From positions 1 through 64,000 of the forward strand of contig DCVL01000039.1 in the NCBI GenBank assembly GCA_002328035.1: 64,000 nucleotides of DNA. Reading direction: 5' to 3'. A program made the translations under genes and the position numbers. Origin of the DNA: Geobacter sp. UBA2189 (lineage in GTDB: Bacteria > Desulfobacterota > Desulfuromonadia > Geobacterales > Pseudopelobacteraceae). The notes below the pieces were generated by a model. It did not search any database. It was not told the DNA's origin and worked only from the letters and a program-made list of their open reading frames with translations. Below, piece after piece: positions 59,811-64,000 of the stretch; the first letter of the stretch is position 1, and each line of letters opens with the position of its first letter.

Positions 59811-62800
59811 ATGCGGAGCGAAGTAATAGAGACTGCAATAGCACCATCTAATCAGACATTATCTAGCTTCTTTGGAAAGAGCCTCAATCTGTCTCCGGCT
59901 AGTATTGCCGTTACTTTCGCACTTTTGGGAACCGGATGGGTTTTAGCGACCTGCCTTTTTCTGAATGCAAACTTGATTGGGATCATATCACCTTTTAAAC
60001 TACATATAATTTTTGCAACCACCTTCGTTCTATTGAGTGCCGCTGCGCTATATTTCTTAATAAGGGAATACAGTACCAGCATTTCTATTTCGCGTGATTT
60101 GATTACTAAAGTCTTTGAAATCTCACCCATAGGTATTGCTGTCATAAGGCAGCCTGACAACCTTATTCTTTTAGCTAATCTACGATTTGAAACTCTTTCA
60201 GGCTACAGCTTACAAGAATTGATTGGACGTAGCACAACCGACCTGAAATTATGGAGTTGTGCTGAAGAGTGGCTAAAGTTTACGGAAAGAATACGAGATA
60301 AAGAAGCGATTGAAGGATTTGAGTCAACATTCAGGCGTGCTGATGGGAAATTATTTCCAGGAATTATTACCGCTCGCCAGTTCAGCTTTATGGAACAGCC
60401 ATGTACGCTGGCTTTTATTGAAGATACAACGGAACAGCAACAGTCTGCAGATCAGATTGAAGAGCTGACTCACTATGATGCCATAACAGGTTTGCCAAAT
60501 CAGAAACTGCTAACGGAAAGATTGAATCACCTGATAACTATCAGTAACCGTGAAGGACGTGGACTGGCTGTACTGGTTCTTTCACTTGCACGTTGTCCCC
60601 AGGCTATAAACTCTCTCGGACATGAGATCTGTGATGAAATTATGCGTACCCTTGCAAAACGAAGCAGAGAAAAACTTCGTGAAACTGACACACTGGCTGT
60701 ACTTGAAAAAGAAAAACTCGGAGTTATCCTGCCAATGATGGAAAATGAGCGGGATCTATTACCTGTAGTAACAAAGTTGCTCGATAGTATCAGTGAACCA
60801 ATAGAGCTGGATGAAGCAGAATTTCAACTTCATGCCCATATAGGTATAGCCATTTTTCCAAGCGATGGTCGTACCAGCGAAGTATTGCAAAAGCATGCTC
60901 ATCTTGCAATGACTCAGGCTCAAAAACAGACCGATGAAAATTCCTTTCAGTTTTATGCGGAGGAGATGAACAAGACAACTAATGAACAACTACAGATCGA
61001 AAGCAGTATAATAAAAGGAATAAGAAATGGTGAGTTCTTTGTATGCTACCAACCGCAGTTTAACAGCGATGGCACACGATTGGTTGGCATGGAGGCACTT
61101 GCACGATGGAAACACCCTGAACTTGGAATGATTGGCCCTGACAAGTTTATTCCTGTTTCAGAATCTAACGGCACCATTGTACCACTAGGTGAGCAGATTA
61201 TGGAGTTGGCTCTTACAAATTGCCAGAACTGGCGACAGAATGGATTTCCAGAACTTACTGTATCTGTTAATGTTTCTCCCCGTCAGCTAAAAAACCGCCA
61301 GTTCATAGATAAGCTCAAGCAATTATTAGTGCTTACCGGGCTACCTCCTGAATATCTATCTATTGAACTTACTGAAAGCGTCCTGCTAGAACATTCTGAC
61401 GAGAATACAGAACAGATCTTCAGACTTAAAGAACTTGGGGTTAAGCTTGCAATAGATGATTTCGGCACCGGCTTTTCATCACTAACCCATCTTAAGTTTC
61501 TACCTGTAGATATAATCAAGATTGACAGGACTTTTGTGAGCGAGCTCGAAAATAACCTTGATGACAGGGCTATAGTTACTGCCATTATTGCAATGGCTCA
61601 ATCATTACATCTTAAAGTTGTCGCTGAAGGTGTTGAGACAGAGGAACAGCACCGTCTTTTATGCGAACTTGGCTGTGACAGCATGCAGGGTTATTTATTT
61701 GGTAAACCTATGGATCGTCCCTCGTTTGAACAATTTCTCGACAACAGACAGACTCATCTATTTAGCGCAACTGGCCTTAAAGAAAAGAAAACAGAAATAG
61801 TTTTGAAATCAGATCACATTCAAGTACCATTTCAGGAAGATCGTCTGCTACAGCATGTTACAGATATCACACTAAAAATTCCACCTTTAACCCCTGGGGA
61901 TAGACTTAATACTGCGCTGGATCGTTTTCAGACTGAAAAAACCCTGCAAGTTTTACCTGTAGTTAATCAGGAACGAGTTATAGGAATTTTGAACCGCTCC
62001 GAATTTATTGAAGAACAGGTTGTCGGTAGAATCGGTTATGCATTTCATATAAACCATTCCAAAAAGGTACGAGATCTGATGCAACCGGTACCTCTTGTTA
62101 TTGATTCTGAAGCTACTATTGAAGAAGCAGCGACAGCTCTGCACGGAAAATTTGGAAGTATGCGTCTTGAAAACATCTGTGTTGCAAGATGTGGAATATA
62201 TCAGGGGGTACTGGATGTACGCACACTACTGGAGGGAATAACGGCTCTTAACCTGAAACTGGCAAAAGGAGCCAATCCACTTACCGGTCTGCCTGGCAAC
62301 GAGAGTATCCAACGTGAGATTACTCGTAGACTCGAATCAGGCCTGCCATTTGAAATTGCTTACATAGATATTGACAACTTCAAACCTTATAACGACTTCT
62401 ACGGATTTGAGAGAGGAGACATGGTAATACGCGTTGTAGGGGATATACTTAAAGATCATGATGACAGTCTGTTACCTGGTACCAAAACTGGCAATTTCTG
62501 CGGCCATATCGGAGGTGATGACTTTATCATAATAACTACTTCGGGAAATGCCACCGCCTTGTCACGGCAGGTTATTATGGAATTCAACAGACGCCTTCCG
62601 GTCTTACACGGTTCAAGTGATTACACAAAGGGGCAATATACATCATTAAATCGCAAAGGAGAACTCGAGGTATTTAACTTGTTATCCCTATCCGTAGGAG
62701 TTATAAGCACCTTAAGACTCAAGGATCCATCATATCCGCGCTTGGCATCAATGGCCAGTGAAGTTAAAAAAATGGCAAAAGAGATTAAAGGTTCTTCGGT

Positions 62801-62861
62801 TGTTTTTAAAGATGCTTCAGAGCAGGCAATCATAGTAATTGACAATCAAAACCCAATATAG
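59811..62861 (+). CDS. PAS-GGDEF-EAL-CBS-GGDEF c-di-GMP enzyme
   Basis: A 1016-residue membrane-bound protein. Two N-terminal spans (about 30-55, 62-85) are followed by a PAS domain (95-210), a degenerate GGDEF domain (about 215-375, where EKLGVILP replaces the GGDEF signature), an EAL domain (about 390-640), a CBS pair (about 670-810) and a C-terminal GGDEF domain (about 830-1000). The EAL has MEALARW, ELTESVLLE, AIDDFGTGFSS, IIKIDR, AEGVET and QGYLFGKPM, so it looks catalytically intact. The last domain has the active form HIGGDDFIII, without an RxxD inhibition site visible. It may switch between making and degrading c-di-GMP. Confidence 0.93.
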   Translation: MRSEVIETAIAPSNQTLSSFFGKSLNLSPASIAVTFALLGTGWVLATCLFLNANLIGIISPFKLHIIFATTFVLLSAAALYFLIREYSTSISISRDLITKVFEISPIGIAVIRQPDNLILLANLRFETLSGYSLQELIGRSTTDLKLWSCAEEWLKFTERIRDKEAIEGFESTFRRADGKLFPGIITARQFSFMEQPCTLAFIEDTTEQQQSADQIEELTHYDAITGLPNQKLLTERLNHLITISNREGRGLAVLVLSLARCPQAINSLGHEICDEIMRTLAKRSREKLRETDTLAVLEKEKLGVILPMMENERDLLPVVTKLLDSISEPIELDEAEFQLHAHIGIAIFPSDGRTSEVLQKHAHLAMTQAQKQTDENSFQFYAEEMNKTTNEQLQIESSIIKGIRNGEFFVCYQPQFNSDGTRLVGMEALARWKHPELGMIGPDKFIPVSESNGTIVPLGEQIMELALTNCQNWRQNGFPELTVSVNVSPRQLKNRQFIDKLKQLLVLTGLPPEYLSIELTESVLLEHSDENTEQIFRLKELGVKLAIDDFGTGFSSLTHLKFLPVDIIKIDRTFVSELENNLDDRAIVTAIIAMAQSLHLKVVAEGVETEEQHRLLCELGCDSMQGYLFGKPMDRPSFEQFLDNRQTHLFSATGLKEKKTEIVLKSDHIQVPFQEDRLLQHVTDITLKIPPLTPGDRLNTALDRFQTEKTLQVLPVVNQERVIGILNRSEFIEEQVVGRIGYAFHINHSKKVRDLMQPVPLVIDSEATIEEAATALHGKFGSMRLENICVARCGIYQGVLDVRTLLEGITALNLKLAKGANPLTGLPGNESIQREITRRLESGLPFEIAYIDIDNFKPYNDFYGFERGDMVIRVVGDILKDHDDSLLPGTKTGNFCGHIGGDDFIIITTSGNATALSRQVIMEFNRRLPVLHGSSDYTKGQYTSLNRKGELEVFNLLSLSVGVISTLRLKDPSYPRLASMASEVKKMAKEIKGSSVVFKDASEQAIIVIDNQNPI

Positions 62862-62888
62862 CTTTCCGAAGATATTAGAGGGAATACC

Positions 62889-63353
62889 ATGAACTATCAG
62901 ATCATTAACATGCAGGGTCGGAAGCGTATTGCACTGGTGGCACATGACCACAAGAAACGGGATCTATTGGAATGGGCACGTTTTAACCGTGCTATTCTTG
63001 TTGAGCACGATCTATACGCAACAGGGACGACCGGAGCATTACTGTCAGAGAAACTTGAACTTCCTGTGACCCGCCTTCAAAGCGGCCCACTTGGTGGAGA
63101 TCAGCAGATTGGGGCCATGATTGCTCAAGGGGAGATTGATTTTGTGATCTTCTTTTGGGATCCGCTTGAACCGCAGCCACACGACCCTGATGTTAAAGCA
63201 CTTTTGAGGATAGCTGTTGTATGGAATATCCCTGTTGCCTGCAACCGATCAACTGCAGATTTTATGATCTCATCATCGCTGATGCATGATCCTTACGAAC
63301 GTCTTTTACAGGATTATGAGGAGTACAAAGAGAGGTTAAAGAACAAGGCATGA
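62889..63353 (+). CDS. mgsA: Methylglyoxal synthase
   Basis: Converts dihydroxyacetone phosphate to methylglyoxal and phosphate. The enzyme opens KRIALVAHDHKKRDLLEWA; the substrate loop TGTTG and SGPLGGDQQIGA are both conserved, and the catalytic Asp is in DFVIFFWDPLEPQPHD. Length 154 residues is normal. GGGAATACC lies before the ATG. It follows the c-di-GMP gene by 27 bases, and may be co-transcribed. Confidence 0.95.
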   Translation: MNYQIINMQGRKRIALVAHDHKKRDLLEWARFNRAILVEHDLYATGTTGALLSEKLELPVTRLQSGPLGGDQQIGAMIAQGEIDFVIFFWDPLEPQPHDPDVKALLRIAVVWNIPVACNRSTADFMISSSLMHDPYERLLQDYEEYKERLKNKA

Positions 63354-63396
63354 TTCAGTAGAAAATCAACTTTTAAAAAAATCAAGCTTAAACAGG

Positions 63397-63732
63397 CTAT
63401 TTTGCCTTGTCATCATTTATATGCAACTGGCAGTGCATGCAACGTCGAACCGGCAGAAAAGACATGCCGCGCATATGGAAATACTGACCACAAACCGGAC
63501 AACGGGCAAGAGCCAGATACATAGTTACGGCAAATAGCAATAATACCCAGACGGAAAATGTAATGGCCATACAGCGCAATGTCGGTGAAATCTGATTAGC
63601 AATCAGCATAAGAGGCATATAGATAATAACCGTAGCAAAAAAATATAGCCTGCGTCTGCGGATCTGTTTAAGTCCTGAAGTATCAATGGCTGCTCCAATT
63701 TCCATATCAAGTTCTGTAGAGCTGTTGTTCAT
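63397..63732 (-). CDS. Small membrane protein with zinc ribbon
   Basis: A 111-residue protein with two predicted membrane segments (about residues 28-47 and 52-75) followed by a zinc-ribbon: CPVCGQYF and CMHCQLHI form two CxxC pairs. A basic region precedes the first span. I recognise no named family. It is convergent with mgsA. Confidence 0.65.
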   Translation of the reverse strand: MNNSSTELDMEIGAAIDTSGLKQIRRRRLYFFATVIIYMPLMLIANQISPTLRCMAITFSVWVLLLFAVTMYLALARCPVCGQYFHMRGMSFLPVRRCMHCQLHINDDKAK

Positions 63733-63812
63733 ATCTGCTCCAATCTCCCCCGAGGTATATCAAGGTGACAAGAGAACCCCTCCTGCTTGCCACCCTGACA
63801 TTATGCCTGTTC

Positions 63813-64000
63813 CTAATTCTTGGACACCTGAGAATGTGCTGATATTTCGTGTAAATCCGTTGCATGATGTTCATCATCATGATGATGCTCAACCTTTTCC
63901 CAGCCAGTCCACATCGGCTTGAAATAAGCGAGTGGGGTTGAACCTAGTGTTGCAAGATAAACATGTGTCAGCAAAAAGGCTCCCAGAACACAAGCAAGCA
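63813..64000 (-). CDS. C-terminal end of a cytochrome b-type membrane protein (partial)
   Basis: The gene is cut by the right window edge; only the last 61 residues are visible, opening LACVLGAFLLTHVYLATLGS. The pattern (G)AFLLTHVYLATLGSTPLAY then FKPMWTGWEKV matches the end of cytochrome b561/thiosulfate-reductase-type cytochrome b subunits (haem-ligand His in the THVYL helix). The tail is His-rich (HHHDDEHH). The partners and start of the gene lie outside the window. Confidence 0.6.
   Translation of the reverse strand, partial: LACVLGAFLLTHVYLATLGSTPLAYFKPMWTGWEKVEHHHDDEHHATDLHEISAHSQVSKN

Overview
The window looks like chromosome of a strictly anaerobic deltaproteobacterium of the Geobacter / Trichlorobacter / Pelobacter propionicus type (Desulfuromonadota). 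This placement is inferred from gene content, not from a marker-gene search: a four-subunit 2-oxoacid:ferredoxin oxidoreductase (KorDABC), the diaminopimelate aminotransferase route to lysine (DapA-DapB-DapL), a B12-dependent ribonucleotide reductase, a PilMNOPQ cluster, a succinyl-CoA:acetate CoA-transferase type enzyme and a large c-di-GMP signalling protein. Base composition is moderate and uneven; the dap genes look richer in G/C-ending codons than the pil genes.

Layout. 0.1-2.8 kb: korDABC on the minus strand, divergent from a MucR-type regulator. 3.4-6.6 kb: phoH-tsaD-rsmA operon (minus). 6.8-8.2 kb: a beta-helix lipoprotein (minus). 8.3-10.9 kb: nrdJ behind two NrdR-box-like sites, ending in a terminator. 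10.9-12.3 kb: a CoA-disulfide-reductase-like flavoprotein. 12.5-18.3 kb: an XRE regulator followed by pilM-N-O-P-Q (minus). 18.4-23.1 kb: two unrecognised envelope proteins plus a GspE/PilB ATPase with MshEN domains (minus). 23.2-27.6 kb: divergent MarR-TolC-EmrA-EmrB efflux operon. 27.9-32.2 kb: LOG protein, dapA, dapB, dapL, with long inverted repeats on both sides of dapB.

32.2-37.8 kb is an accessory island: a frameshifted nucleotidyltransferase and a HEPN-toxin stub (a decayed MNT/HEPN module), an ORF6N/PLD-like gene, a DDE insertion sequence with visible ends and target duplication, an orphan PEP-CTERM protein with a sigma-54 promoter, and three relatives of one REP-associated tyrosine transposase (RAYT) element: a full copy, an internally deleted copy and a solitary right end. 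37.8-42.3 kb holds secreted proteins: a six-repeat carboxypeptidase-regulatory-like protein, a FISUMP protein and a small duplicated-domain protein.

42.8-54.7 kb is mostly housekeeping and stress: Bax-inhibitor-like protein, a LysA-like decarboxylase, SseB, a GNAT enzyme, SrkA kinase, CoA-transferase with divergent TetR regulator and a clear palindromic operator, an ABC-F protein, DUF445, TlyA, HIT, a Cys-rich mini-protein and a ferredoxin. 54.7-59.5 kb: a DUF255 thioredoxin-like protein facing a GH3-like adenylating enzyme / alpha-beta hydrolase operon. 59.8-64 kb: a 1016-residue PAS-GGDEF-EAL-CBS-GGDEF protein, methylglyoxal synthase, a zinc-ribbon membrane protein, and the C-terminus of a cytochrome b-type membrane protein cut by the window edge.

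No rRNA, tRNA, CRISPR array or known riboswitch was recognised. No complete new defence or secretion system is evident. The most promising under-described items are the RAYT element family with an apparently leaderless self-contained promoter, the GH3/hydrolase operon, and the two-envelope-protein/MshEN-ATPase operon.
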